Assembly (NCBI RefSeq): GCF_001477655.1
Contig: NZ_CP011266.1
Coordinates: 372,001 to 436,000, forward strand
Length of the DNA stretch: 64,000 nucleotides
Source of the DNA: Methanobrevibacter millerae
GTDB taxonomy: Archaea; Methanobacteriota; Methanobacteria; Methanobacteriales; Methanobacteriaceae
Reading direction: 5' to 3'
The notes under the pieces are model-generated. The model was not told where the DNA came from. It saw nothing but the letters and a program-made list of their open reading frames with translations, and did no database searches. The position numbers were made by a program, and so were the translations under genes. The stretch's first letter is position 1. Every line of letters begins with the position of its first letter. This document shows positions 9,369 through 18,761 of this stretch, one piece after another.

Positions 9369-9501
9369 TAATCATCAACCACAATCATCAACCAACACTA
9401 TTTTTTTATTTTCCATAAAAATGCTTTAAATCATAAAATAAGTAATTTATGGAATTTAAAAAAATTAATCATCAACCAAAAAATATCTTAATCATCAACC
9501 A
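9369..9501 (+). repeat. Repeat B, downstream copy (four AATCATCAACC units)
   Basis: Units at 9369-9380, 9383-9393, 9466-9477 and 9489-9500 in the same orientation and spacing as upstream of fic. The spacer keeps TTTAAATCATAAAATAAGTA, but its flanking inverted arms differ in sequence (TTCCATAAA at 9411-9419, TTTATGGAA at 9446-9454). Pairing is kept although the bases changed. Confidence 0.8.
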
Positions 9502-9532
9502 GATTATGAATTCATCATTCTTTTAGTGTTGT

Positions 9533-9562
9533 CAAATCAATAGTATATTAATATCAGTTTAT
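9533..9562 (+). repeat. Repeat A, downstream copy
   Basis: Matches 8118-8148 apart from one missing base. The order around fic is A-B-fic-B-A, all in direct orientation. Confidence 0.7.
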
Positions 9563-9662
9563 GTGTGTATCTGTGTTTTATCATCTAGTCGCATTTTGAA
9601 AATATTTATTATTAATGAATTTGATATTTTATAGTATAAATTAGTAATAAGGAGGATTTGTT

Positions 9663-9860
9663 TTGGTTGAAGAAAATGAATTAGATTCTACATATGGAAT
9701 TTCTGATGAAGAACTTACGGAAAGATTTAAAGCATCTATTAAAATTGATCAAGATATATGTAAAATTAAAGGACTTCCTATTGCTGGTTATGATGATGAA
9801 AATAAACGTGCTTATTTAGAGTATCCTGATGGAAGGAGAGTTTATGTCTCAGAAAAATAG
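9663..9860 (+). CDS. Small acidic protein, putative partner of the zeta-toxin-like kinase (65 aa)
   Basis: TTG start chosen because a strong AAGGAGGA ribosome binding site sits 5 bases upstream and no ATG fits. Acidic N-terminal half (VEENELDSTYGISDEELTE), then GLPIAGYDDENKRAYLEYPDG. No family recognised. Its last 17 bases overlap the start of the kinase gene, whose ribosome binding site (GGAAGGAG) lies inside it, so the two are co-translated. Zeta-type toxins usually pair with a small antitoxin encoded just upstream, so an antitoxin role is a reasonable inference. It does not visibly resemble the classical epsilon antitoxin. Confidence 0.7.
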   Translation: MVEENELDSTYGISDEELTERFKASIKIDQDICKIKGLPIAGYDDENKRAYLEYPDGRRVYVSEK

Positions 9861-10422
9861 GCTTCCGGAAGTTATGGTTTTTGCAGGTCCCAATGGCAGT
9901 GGTAAAACCACAATAACCCGTATGGCAAAAACTGCTGGTGTGTATATCAATGCGGATGATATTAAAAAATCAAGTTTATGCAGTGATTTGGAAGCTGCAC
10001 AAAAAGCTGAAGAACTTAGAGAATTAATGCTTAAAAAAGGTGAAGATTTCACATTTGAAACTGTGCTTTCTACAGATAGAAATCTGAAGTTACTTAAAAA
10101 AGCTAAAGAAAAAGGATATTTTCTAAGATGCATTTATGTTCTCACTGATGATTATGAAATAAATATCGCACGAGTAAGAATGAGACAATCCATGGGAGGT
10201 CATGGAGTTCCTGAAGATAAGATTAAATCAAGATATGAAAAGGCTCTCAATTTAATTCCCGAATTGATAGAAACTTGTGATATTGTCCATATTTATGACA
10301 ATACTGTCTCTCCATTTAGAATATTTAAGAAAAGAAAAGATGTGTATTATCACTGGGAAAATAACTATTGGAATTATTCAGATATTGAAAAGCTTACTGG
10401 AATAAATAAATATGAAAATTAA
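9844..10422 (+). CDS. Zeta-toxin-like P-loop kinase (192 aa)
   Basis: P-loop AGPNGSGKTT at about residues 14-23, followed by an INADDI motif, FETVLST, and a later GGHGVPEDKIKSRYEKAL segment with YDNT. This is the layout of zeta-toxin-like kinases. Classical zeta toxins phosphorylate UDP-N-acetylsugars and starve wall synthesis. Methanobrevibacter pseudomurein also needs UDP-activated sugars, so a similar target is possible but unproven. The ATG at 9844 is preferred over 9829 because GGAAGGAG lies 5 bases upstream of it. It could equally be a non-toxic kinase of this superfamily. Confidence 0.8.
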   Translation: MSQKNRLPEVMVFAGPNGSGKTTITRMAKTAGVYINADDIKKSSLCSDLEAAQKAEELRELMLKKGEDFTFETVLSTDRNLKLLKKAKEKGYFLRCIYVLTDDYEINIARVRMRQSMGGHGVPEDKIKSRYEKALNLIPELIETCDIVHIYDNTVSPFRIFKKRKDVYYHWENNYWNYSDIEKLTGINKYEN

Positions 10423-10600
10423 TTCCTCCACTATTTGTGAGTCTCTATTTTACAATTTTTTTAATATTTCATAGGAAATATAGGATGATATTCATTAAAA
10501 TGGTAGGTTTATAAATAGTAGTTTATTAAATCAAAGAATTTTTCACAATAATTTTTAATTAGATTAGAAATATACTATAATATTGAAAATGTAAATTTAT

Positions 10601-11254
10601 ATGGATGATAAAATGGTTATGGATTTGGCAGATGTTGGAATTGAAGAAGGACAGAAATATGAAGGGATTTACACTACCATGAGCAAGGACGGTGTAAAAA
10701 ATGCAGCTCCAATAGGAATTGTATGCAAAGGCAAAAATAAACTTGGATGCAGGTTATTTGTCGGTACCAAAACTCTGAAAAACATCATGGAAACAAGGAA
10801 ATATGTTGTAAATATTACTTTTGATCCTATAAATTTTGTAAAGTCAACCATCGGAAACCTGGATATTGAAGAGTTTACAGATGATGAAAATATTGCAATA
10901 TTAAAAAATGCAGAAGCATATATCATTTGCGATGTCACAGACATTAGAAAAATGGATCCCATTAAAGACCATGTAACATCAAATGGTGAGGCTTATATCA
11001 TAAGCAGTGATGTTGTAGAAATCGTCAAAAACAATCCGTGTGCAAAGGCTTTAAACCGAGGAGTTTTTGCGCTTCTTGAATGCCTTACAAACTATACTCG
11101 ACTTGACCTTGTTAGTAAGCAGCAGCAGGATTATTTCATCGGAAGGTTTAATGAAAACAACCGAATGATTAAGAGGGTTTCAGGACAAGACACGATAAAA
11201 GCTATGGAGATTCTTAAAAACAGCATGATAGAAAAGGGTTTTGATGTTAAATAG
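10601..11254 (+). CDS. DUF447 family protein, predicted FMN-binding split barrel (217 aa)
   Basis: Matches from memory the DUF447 family, common in methanogens and related to flavin reductase-like split-barrel proteins. Visible features are GQKYEGIYTTMSKDGVKNAAPIG near the N-terminus, VGTKTLKNI.ETRKYVVNIT, and a C-terminal helical segment (RLDLVSKQQQDYFIGRF). No signal peptide; cytoplasmic. The biochemical role is not established. A second ATG at 10613 with GGATGAT just upstream is an alternative start. A TATA-like element (TATACTATA) near 10571 gives it its own promoter. Confidence 0.75.
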   Translation: MDDKMVMDLADVGIEEGQKYEGIYTTMSKDGVKNAAPIGIVCKGKNKLGCRLFVGTKTLKNIMETRKYVVNITFDPINFVKSTIGNLDIEEFTDDENIAILKNAEAYIICDVTDIRKMDPIKDHVTSNGEAYIISSDVVEIVKNNPCAKALNRGVFALLECLTNYTRLDLVSKQQQDYFIGRFNENNRMIKRVSGQDTIKAMEILKNSMIEKGFDVK

Positions 11255-11728
11255 GCCATGAATTTACCTTTAATTTTAGTTGAGCACAGGGGATAGTGAT
11301 GAAACCAAAATAACTTTAAAAATAGTTATTCAACAGAATAGACTTAATTAGATGATTGGCTCCAGTCATCACACCTATCATCTATTTTAACTAATTTTTC
11401 ATGGAATCTACAGTAATATTGGGTGCAAAGGCTAATATCAAATTCCATGTGTTTGCAGTTATAGCATTCTTTTTCATCCATGGTATTTTTCCAAATTTCA
11501 TCTTTTTTAAATACTGTCTATATATTTTCTCAAAGATATGTTTTTCCCGGTTAAGAATTCAAATGTCTGCTCTTATTTTCTAAATTCGTTATATTTTTAT
11601 ATATTCTTTGATAAATTTTTAAGCAAGAATTGGATATTTTAAACCAAAAATTGTCTTTTAGAATGTGTGTTTTGATTATAACAATTTTTTAAAAATATTT
11701 TTTTACAATAAATGGAGAACTGAAACTC
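11255..11728. other. Intergenic region with ALP-type promoter
   Basis: No supported gene; the short open frame at 11401-11583 has no ribosome binding site. The stretch TATATTTTTATATATTC followed by TTTGATAAATTTTT (11591-11620) resembles the ALP-2 promoter. The ribosome binding site GGAGA lies near 11714. Confidence 0.5.
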
Positions 11729-12870
11729 ATGAAATACAAGAAAATAATGTTCTTGCTGGTACTGGTCATATTCATATTTGGTGCGACCAGTGTCTGGCCA
11801 GTGAAGATGATTCAACAATTGAATTGTCACAAGTAGATGCTGATGAGATGATGTCTTTCGAGGAAGGCAAACTAATAGGTCAAACAGGAAATGATGAACT
11901 GATAAGTGAAGGAAATAGTGGAACATTTGCTGAGCTGCAAGGCAATATTACTGCGGCAAAACCTGGTTCAACATTTACACTAACTGAGAATTACGAATGG
12001 GAAAGCGGTTTTGATATTGAAGGAATCCATATTGACAAATCCATAACAATAGATGGAAACGGATTTAAAATCAACGCAAAAGAAAAATCAAGAATATTCA
12101 AAATAACCGCAGACAATGTAATATTGAAAAACATAAGTTTCACAAATGGTAAAACAACCGGAAATGGAAGTGCAGTTTTCTTTGAAAAGTCAGGAATTGT
12201 GACAAATTGTAATTTTAGCAATAACTTCAATGATGGTGGTACAGTTTTCTTCGTGGGTAAAGGTGAAGTGACAAATTGTAATTTTACTGGCAATAATGCA
12301 ACTACTGGTTCTGCAATTTACTTCTGGAATAATCGTGTAACCCATACGGTTTCCAATTCTATTTTTTTAAACAATAGAGCAAATGCAGAAGCTTTAGAAA
12401 TAATTAAAAATGATAATAATATTACAATTATTTTCACAGGCCAAAATAACCTCTTAAATGCAATTTATTCTCCCGATGATGTTACTTTTACCAATGTGAC
12501 TTATTGAGGAGCAAATGGAATTACAACTCTCAGTGCTTCTAGGTCTGTATCCAATAAGGAAGAGGGTCAGAACATCACTGTTGGTGTAGTTGTTAATAAC
12601 GAGCTTGTTTTAAGTGATGTTATGGTCACAGATGAGAATGGTATGATTGTTTTGGATATAATTGCAGGTGAAAATTATTACATAAGCGCTCGCCATAACA
12701 CAGATTCATACTATACTGAAGCTGAAACAACAATCTCAAACAACACTAAATTCAATGTGAATGTCACTTCCAAGACAACCAATAACAGAACTGTTAACAT
12801 CACTGCAAAATCCAATATACCACAAGATATTTTGGAAGGTAAATATCAGTTTATATTATCATATGTTTAA
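11729..12870 (+). pseudogene. Broken adhesin-like gene (ALP-3 remnant)
   Basis: A signal peptide (MKYKKIMFLLVLVIFIFGATS) begins at 11729 in one frame. The rest of the protein (LASEDDSTIELSQVDADE onward) is in the next frame, so one base is missing around 11792. Beta-helix repeats follow (VTNCNFTGNNATTGSAIYF). The conserved YWGAN junction is interrupted by TGA at 12505-12507 where ALP-1 and ALP-4 have TGG. The frame then stays open to TAA at 12868-12870 (SYYTEAE..., NITAKSNIPQ). All downstream Ig and C-terminal repeats are missing. Three independent lesions make a functional product unlikely. Confidence 0.85.
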
Positions 12871-13195
12871 TAATAAAGTGAGGAGCCATATTTTTCTCTT
12901 CTTTTGTTCAGTGATGTTTTCATGCATACTGATTGTTTAGTGATGGGGGAAGTATTTGGATAAATCATGAACAAATATTTATAAATTATCAATTTATATT
13001 TTATTTGTTTAGTTATTTTTTTAATATTCTTTGGATTTGTATATTTTTAAGTAGGTAACTATATATATTATTGTGAATAATAATTTAGTAATGTTTTTAG
13101 ATTTTTTTGAACAAATGGTAAATATTTTTACAATTGTTCGAATCAACTGAAACATTTTTTTTCAAGATAAAATATTTTCAGGAGACTCCTTAAAA
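12871..13195. other. Intergenic leader of ALP-4
   Basis: No gene seen. AT-rich with TATATATTA near 13062. GAACAA (13109-13114) and TTGTTC (13134-13139) form a spaced dyad. CAGGAGACTCCT at 13179-13190 contains the probable ribosome binding site. Confidence 0.4.
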
Positions 13196-16100
13196 ATGAA
13201 ATATTCTAAACTAATGCTAATAATGGTATTTGCTATTTTTATATGCACGGTGTCTGCGACGTGTGCTGCAGATGCAAACGAAACAACAATAGCAACCCAA
13301 GAAGATAATCAAATGGAATTAACATTAACTGACGATGAAATACAAACAAATGAAAATGACAATATGCTGACACAAACAGAGGATGCTGAAATACTCACCA
13401 GTGGTGAAGGATCATATTCTGACTTACGTAATGATATAAATTCTGGTGGAAACTTAACAAAAAGCCATTATCGTTATAATGCTGGCGATGGTGACACAAT
13501 TGAAATTAACACTCCGGGTGTTATCAATGGTAACGGCGCAGTCATTGACATGGCAGGATCAAACATCCGTACATTTTATGTAAGTGCTTCAGGTGTAACA
13601 ATTAAAAACTTAACCATTAAAAATGCAAACTATGACGATAATGGAGGAGCAATTTACTTTACTAGTTCAGCTACTTCAGGTACTGTGTCAAATTGTAATT
13701 TTACTAACAACACTGCTACTGTAAATGGTGGTGCAGTTTACTTCAATAGCAATGGTGAAGTGACAAATTGTAATTTTACTGATAACACTGCTTCTGAAGA
13801 GGGTGGTGCTGTCTGGATGTCTTCTGGTACTGTGTCAAATTGTAATTTTACTGGCAACACTGCAACTAGATATGGTGGAGCAATTTACTTCCAAGGTGAG
13901 AAATATACTGCTACTGTTGAAGATTGTAATTTTAAAGGTAACTCTGCACCTAGCGGAGGGGCAATTTACTTTTCAGGGAGTTATGATACTGCCACTGTGA
14001 CAAATTGTAATTTTATTAACAACTCTGCTAGATATGGTGGGGCTATTGAACTTAATGGAACTGGTACTGTGTCAAATTGTAATTTTACTGGCAACAATGC
14101 AAACTTTGGTGGTGCTGTCTGGATGTATTCTGGTAGTGTTGAAAATTGTAATTTCACTGGCAACAATGCATATTATGGAGGGGCAGTTTACTTCGATAGT
14201 ACTGGTAATGTGTCAAATTGTAATTTTACTGGCAACACTGCAACTGATTATGGTGGTGCAGTTTACTTCGCGGATACTGGTGAAGTGTCAAATTGTAATT
14301 TTACTGGCAGCACTGTTTCTGTAGATGGTGGTGCAGTTTACTTCGAGAGTACTGGTAATGTGTCAAATTGTAATTTTGCTGGCAACAATGCTTCTATAGA
14401 TGGTGGTACTGTTTTCTTCGAGAGTACTGGTAATGTGTCAAATTGTAATTTTACTGGCAACACTGCATATTATGATGGTGGTGCAGTTTACTTCGAGAGT
14501 ACTGGTAATGTGTCAAATTGTAATTTTAATAACAACAAGGCAACTGGTGATTACGGTGTTGGTGGTGGTGCTATAAGGATGTCCTCTGGTACTGTGACAA
14601 ATTGTAATTTTACTGACAACTCTGCTACTGTAAATGGTGGTGCAGTTTACTTCGTGGATTCTGGTACTGTGTTAAATTGTAATTTCACAGGCAATAATGC
14701 AACTGAAAATGGTGGTGCAATATTTGCAGGTGATATAAATATATTGAATTCAACATTCAGTAATAATAATGCTATCGAATCTGGTGGTGCAGTATATGTT
14801 GAGAATGCTATTTCAAATTCTGAAATTAATTCTGTATTCACTAACAACAGTGCGTTTAATGGTGGTGCAATATACTTTAATGGTGAGGTTAATAATGTCA
14901 CAATTAATGGTGATTTCACAGGCAATAATGCTGAAAGGGCAGGCGGTGCAATATATGTCCATGGACAATCAATGGATAATGATTTTTCCGCTGAATTTTA
15001 TGAAAATAATGCAAGTGAAGCCAGTGGCGGAGCAATGTTTTTCTATAGTTTAGCTGAAAACAATAGTTTTGAAGGTGTTTTCACGAATAATTATGCACTT
15101 TATGGTGGAGGAATCTTTTTTTACAAAAAGGCAAACTATAATAAATTTAACTCTAACTTCACTTCCAATGTTGCTAAATCTTGTGGTGGAGCAATGTTTT
15201 TCTACAACACTACAGATAATAATAACTTTACCGGTTATTTCATTAACAATAGTGCTTTAGGTGAAGTTGATGAAACAAATGGTAATGGTGGAGCAATAAC
15301 ATTTAAAAACGTCTCAACAAATAGCATATTCACATGTGATTTTATAAACAATACTGCTGTTAAATATGGTGGTGCTGTAAACTATAGGGAAACTGCCCAT
15401 AATATTACATTCAACAGCAATTTCATCAGTAATAATGCTTCTACGGGCGGAGGAGTTAATTTCTTTAAAAGCTTTGAAAATGTAATATTCAATGGAGAAT
15501 TTATTGCAAATTCAGCAGTCAGCGGTGGTGCAATAGCTGCCGGCGAGGGTATTATTGAAGATGTTTCATTTAAGGACAATCATGCTGAAGAAGGCGGTGC
15601 TGTTTACTTTAGCGATATTGGTACTGTGGTAAACTGTAATTTTGATGATAATAATGCAACCAGAGGTGGTGCAATTTATTTTTCCTTGAGTTCTGCTGGT
15701 GATGTGATAAATTGTACTTTTACTAACAACACTGCTTCCAGTGATGGTGGTGCAGTTTACTTCTTTGGTAAGGGTAATGTAACAGATTGTACTTTTACTA
15801 ACAACAATGCTTCCAGTAATGGTGGTGCTATTAGTATAGGTTTTGGTAGTCTAACAAATTGTAATTTCACTGATAACCAAGCAAGATTGGGTGGTGCAGT
15901 TCACTTACTGAATAATGCTGAAGTAACAAATTGTAATTTTGCTGATAACCAAGCAACTGGTGAGTACAGTTCTGGTGGAGCAATTTACTTCGGGGGTAAT
16001 GCTAATGTAACAAACTGTAATTTTGATGGCAATAATGCAACTGTTGGATCAGCAATTTATTTCTTCGGTAGTTCATACTCTAAAACTATTTCCAATTCTA

Positions 16101-18277
16101 GTTTCTTAAACAATAAAGCTAATGTGGATGATACTGCTCCTTTCAATGTAACCATAAGCGAAGACAATATCGAAATCGTTTTTATGGGTAGGGATAATCT
16201 TTTAAATGCGATTTATTCTCCGGATATCGTTAATTTTAGCAATGTGGCCTATTGGGGTGCAAACGGAATTGCAAATACTGACAGTTCTAATATCACAAGA
16301 TCCAATAGGGAAGCAGGTCAAAACATTACTATTGTGGGTATTGTTGATGGCAATATTATAAATGTGGCTGAAGTCACTGATGAAAACGGTACGATTGTTT
16401 TGGATGGTGCTGCTGATTATTTCATTGTTGTTCGCCACGATGAGGATTCATACTACACTGCGGCGGAAAATATGTTCACAAACATGGATTTATATGCAAA
16501 TGTTACTTCTCTTGCAACAAATAACAGGACAGTAAACATTACTGCGGAATCAAATATTCCAAATGAAGTTGTAGGTGGGGAATTATTATTCATATTGCCT
16601 GACGGCACTGAAATCAATGCAACTTATGGTGATAATGGAACCTGGTGGGCAGAATATACATTTGATGAATATGGTGAGTATAATGTCAGCGCATCCCATA
16701 GCAAATTGGATAATCTGACAGTCAGCAATGGAACAATTAATATTACTAAAGCTGATTCCATAATAATTCTGGATGATATTGTCTTGAATTATGGAGAATC
16801 CATCAATGTCACTATAGAGACTGAAGGGGCTACAGCTATCACTGCTAAAATCGATGAAAATGATGTGGATGTAATTGATAACTTCACTATTCCTGTTTAT
16901 GATTTGAATGTGGGAAATTACACTTTAACCGTAACAACAATAGCTGACGGCGATCATAATTCTGTTAATAAAACTGTTCAAATAACTGTAAACAGGGCAC
17001 CTACGGAAATTATCCTAACCAATGAAACACTTGATTTGATAGAGGGTTATAATTCAAGCATTTCTGCTGATTTGATTCCGGCCGATGCAGGAAATGTAAC
17101 TTTCACTTCAAGTAATTCTTCTGTTGTAACTGTTGATGAGGAAGGTAATGTCAATGCTGTCGGTGTTGGTAGTGCCACAATTACAGTCTCTTTTGCTGGT
17201 AATGATAACTATGCTGCAGCTGAAAACAAAACTGTTGCAGTAACAGTTAATGAGGACATTGTCATATCCGCTCCGGATGTAAGCAAATACTACAACGGCG
17301 CTGAAAGGTTTGTAGTCATTGTCACTGATTCCAAGAATAATCCTCTGGCTAACAGGTCAGTGGTCATAGGTGTTAATGGTGTTAACTATACCAGAACAAC
17401 TAATGATAATGGTACTGCAAGCATTGCCATCTCTTTAGTCAGCGGACAATATAACGTAACTGCTGCTGTTGGCAATAATACAGTCTATTCAACTATCACG
17501 GTCTTGCCTACAGTCAATGCAACTGATCTTGTTAAAGTGTTCAGGAACGGAACTCAGTTCTATGCAACATTTAAAGACTCTCAAGGCAATTATCTTCCTG
17601 ACGGAACAATGGTGAGATTCAACATCAATGGTGTGATGTATGACCGTAAAGTCTCTGGTGATGAAGGCCTTGCAAAATTAAACATTAATTTAGAATCTGG
17701 ACATTATATTATTACCTCAATGAATCCGATAACCGGTGAAAATGCCGCAAACAATGTAACTGTCATTTCAAGACTCATAGAAAACAATGACTTGGTCAAA
17801 TACTACAGAAATGATTCACAATACACTGTAAAAGTGATTGGTGATGACGGCAATGCAGTTGGTGCAGGCGAAACTGTAATATTCAACATTAATGGCGTAT
17901 TTTATAGCCGTACTACCAATGAATCAGGAATTGCTAAACTAAACATTAATTTACCTCCTGGAGATTATGTAATCACTGCTGAATACAAAAATTGCAGAGT
18001 ATCCAACAACATTAAAGTATTGCCTATTTTGTCTGCAAGTGACTTAACTAAACAGTACGGCACTTCAGATCAGTTCGTCGCAACACTCCTCGACGGTCAG
18101 GGAAAACCATATGTTGAACAAAGAGTTCAATTCAATGTGAATGGTGTTTTATACAATAGGGTAACTGATTCTTCAGGTCAGGCTAAGTTAAGCATTAACC
18201 TGCCGATAGGTCAATATATTATAACTTCAAGTTATAATGGTTCAAATATAGCAAATAATATAGTTATAACTGCATAG
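13196..18277 (+). CDS. Adhesin-like protein ALP-4 (1693 aa)
   Basis: Signal peptide MKYSKLMLIMVFAIFICTVSA, then an acidic, Glu/Thr/Asn-rich linker to about residue 80. Residues 120-1000 are beta-helix repeats, mostly 24-25 residues (GGAVYFESTGNVSNCNFTGN). The conserved NNLLNAIYSP...YWGAN junction lies near residue 1000. Ig-like and Big_2-like modules follow (TFTSSNSSVVTVDEEGNVNAVG). The last 335 residues are four C-terminal repeats (DVSKYYNG, DLVKVFRNG, DLVKYYRND, DLTKQYGT). No C-terminal anchor. Secreted surface protein by family; the long rod-like helix would project from the cell. Parts of its C-terminus closely match ALP-1. Confidence 0.93.
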   Translation: MKYSKLMLIMVFAIFICTVSATCAADANETTIATQEDNQMELTLTDDEIQTNENDNMLTQTEDAEILTSGEGSYSDLRNDINSGGNLTKSHYRYNAGDGDTIEINTPGVINGNGAVIDMAGSNIRTFYVSASGVTIKNLTIKNANYDDNGGAIYFTSSATSGTVSNCNFTNNTATVNGGAVYFNSNGEVTNCNFTDNTASEEGGAVWMSSGTVSNCNFTGNTATRYGGAIYFQGEKYTATVEDCNFKGNSAPSGGAIYFSGSYDTATVTNCNFINNSARYGGAIELNGTGTVSNCNFTGNNANFGGAVWMYSGSVENCNFTGNNAYYGGAVYFDSTGNVSNCNFTGNTATDYGGAVYFADTGEVSNCNFTGSTVSVDGGAVYFESTGNVSNCNFAGNNASIDGGTVFFESTGNVSNCNFTGNTAYYDGGAVYFESTGNVSNCNFNNNKATGDYGVGGGAIRMSSGTVTNCNFTDNSATVNGGAVYFVDSGTVLNCNFTGNNATENGGAIFAGDINILNSTFSNNNAIESGGAVYVENAISNSEINSVFTNNSAFNGGAIYFNGEVNNVTINGDFTGNNAERAGGAIYVHGQSMDNDFSAEFYENNASEASGGAMFFYSLAENNSFEGVFTNNYALYGGGIFFYKKANYNKFNSNFTSNVAKSCGGAMFFYNTTDNNNFTGYFINNSALGEVDETNGNGGAITFKNVSTNSIFTCDFINNTAVKYGGAVNYRETAHNITFNSNFISNNASTGGGVNFFKSFENVIFNGEFIANSAVSGGAIAAGEGIIEDVSFKDNHAEEGGAVYFSDIGTVVNCNFDDNNATRGGAIYFSLSSAGDVINCTFTNNTASSDGGAVYFFGKGNVTDCTFTNNNASSNGGAISIGFGSLTNCNFTDNQARLGGAVHLLNNAEVTNCNFADNQATGEYSSGGAIYFGGNANVTNCNFDGNNATVGSAIYFFGSSYSKTISNSSFLNNKANVDDTAPFNVTISEDNIEIVFMGRDNLLNAIYSPDIVNFSNVAYWGANGIANTDSSNITRSNREAGQNITIVGIVDGNIINVAEVTDENGTIVLDGAADYFIVVRHDEDSYYTAAENMFTNMDLYANVTSLATNNRTVNITAESNIPNEVVGGELLFILPDGTEINATYGDNGTWWAEYTFDEYGEYNVSASHSKLDNLTVSNGTINITKADSIIILDDIVLNYGESINVTIETEGATAITAKIDENDVDVIDNFTIPVYDLNVGNYTLTVTTIADGDHNSVNKTVQITVNRAPTEIILTNETLDLIEGYNSSISADLIPADAGNVTFTSSNSSVVTVDEEGNVNAVGVGSATITVSFAGNDNYAAAENKTVAVTVNEDIVISAPDVSKYYNGAERFVVIVTDSKNNPLANRSVVIGVNGVNYTRTTNDNGTASIAISLVSGQYNVTAAVGNNTVYSTITVLPTVNATDLVKVFRNGTQFYATFKDSQGNYLPDGTMVRFNINGVMYDRKVSGDEGLAKLNINLESGHYIITSMNPITGENAANNVTVISRLIENNDLVKYYRNDSQYTVKVIGDDGNAVGAGETVIFNINGVFYSRTTNESGIAKLNINLPPGDYVITAEYKNCRVSNNIKVLPILSASDLTKQYGTSDQFVATLLDGQGKPYVEQRVQFNVNGVLYNRVTDSSGQAKLSINLPIGQYIITSSYNGSNIANNIVITA
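14191..14565 (+). repeat. Five tandem 75-bp units inside ALP-4
   Basis: CTTCG plus the following sequence recurs at 14191, 14266, 14341, 14416 and 14491, exactly 75 bases apart. Each unit encodes one beta-helix coil of 25 residues. Several units are nearly identical at the DNA level (GAGAGTACTGGTAATGTGTC). Such tandem DNA can gain or lose units by slippage while keeping the frame. Confidence 0.85.
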
Positions 18278-18311
18278 TGTGAATATTCATTCACACTTTT
18301 CTTTTTTTTTA
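18276..18311 (+). terminator. Hairpin terminator after ALP-4
   Basis: AGTGTGAAT, loop ATTC, ATTCACACT, then a run of T. The hairpin begins at the stop codon. Confidence 0.75.
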
Positions 18312-18467
18312 ATCGGCATGTTTTTTTCTGTACTGTTTCATTAAACAAATTAATTTCTATTAAAATATGTGGATATATGTTTTTCAAGTATATGCTGTAA
18401 AAACCGATTTTTGTGTAAATTTTAGAATACTTTATCTATAGTTCACGACACTAAAAATTATAAAAAT

Positions 18468-18662
18468 TCATAGGAACTTCCAGAGCCAATTTTTCCAATA
18501 ACTTTCATTATTAATTACTTGTTTAAATTCATTTTCAAAGATAAATTTTAGTTGTTCTATGCTAGTTATAAATTTTCTTGAAATTTTAGCTTTTATTGTT
18601 CTCCAAACTTGTTCTATTGGATTATATTTTGGAGAATATGGTGGTAAATGGATTAAATCCAT
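18468..18662 (-). pseudogene. IS630-family transposase fragment (C-terminal part only)
   Basis: The 64 codons read MDLIHLPPYSPKYNPIEQVW and onward, the hallmark C-terminal DDE segment of IS630-type transposases. A full enzyme has well over 300 residues, and everything upstream, including the first two catalytic aspartates, is missing. The methionine is an internal one, not a true start. It sits between two ALP genes facing each other, so it marks an old insertion or recombination point. No terminal repeats could be defined. Confidence 0.85.
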
Positions 18663-18730
18663 GTTTAAAATAAAATGGCTTGAAACATTTATAAAAGAAG
18701 TTTGCTAACTATCTATAAAATGTTAAAAAA

Positions 18731-18761
18731 GAAAAATTAAGAGGATATGATAAATCCTCTT
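18731..18761 (-). terminator. Hairpin terminator after the protease ALP
   Basis: On the minus strand AAGAGGAT, a seven-base loop and ATCCTCTT are followed by AATTTTTCTTTTTT. It overlaps the stop codon of ALP-5. Confidence 0.7.

Larger units (their letters stand above)
9352..9662. other. Intergenic region between fic and the zeta-toxin pair
   Basis: No gene seen. It contains downstream copies of repeats B and A, then an AT-rich leader with a strong AAGGAGGA ribosome binding site at 9650-9657 for the next gene. Confidence 0.6.

Noticed and set aside
11401-11583. Plus-strand frame of 60 codons
   Set aside because: Phe/Ile-rich translation of AT-rich DNA, no ribosome binding site, no recognisable feature.
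13670-14720. CRISPR-like regular repetition
   Set aside because: The repeats are 72-75-bp coding units of a beta-helix, in frame throughout, without unique spacers.
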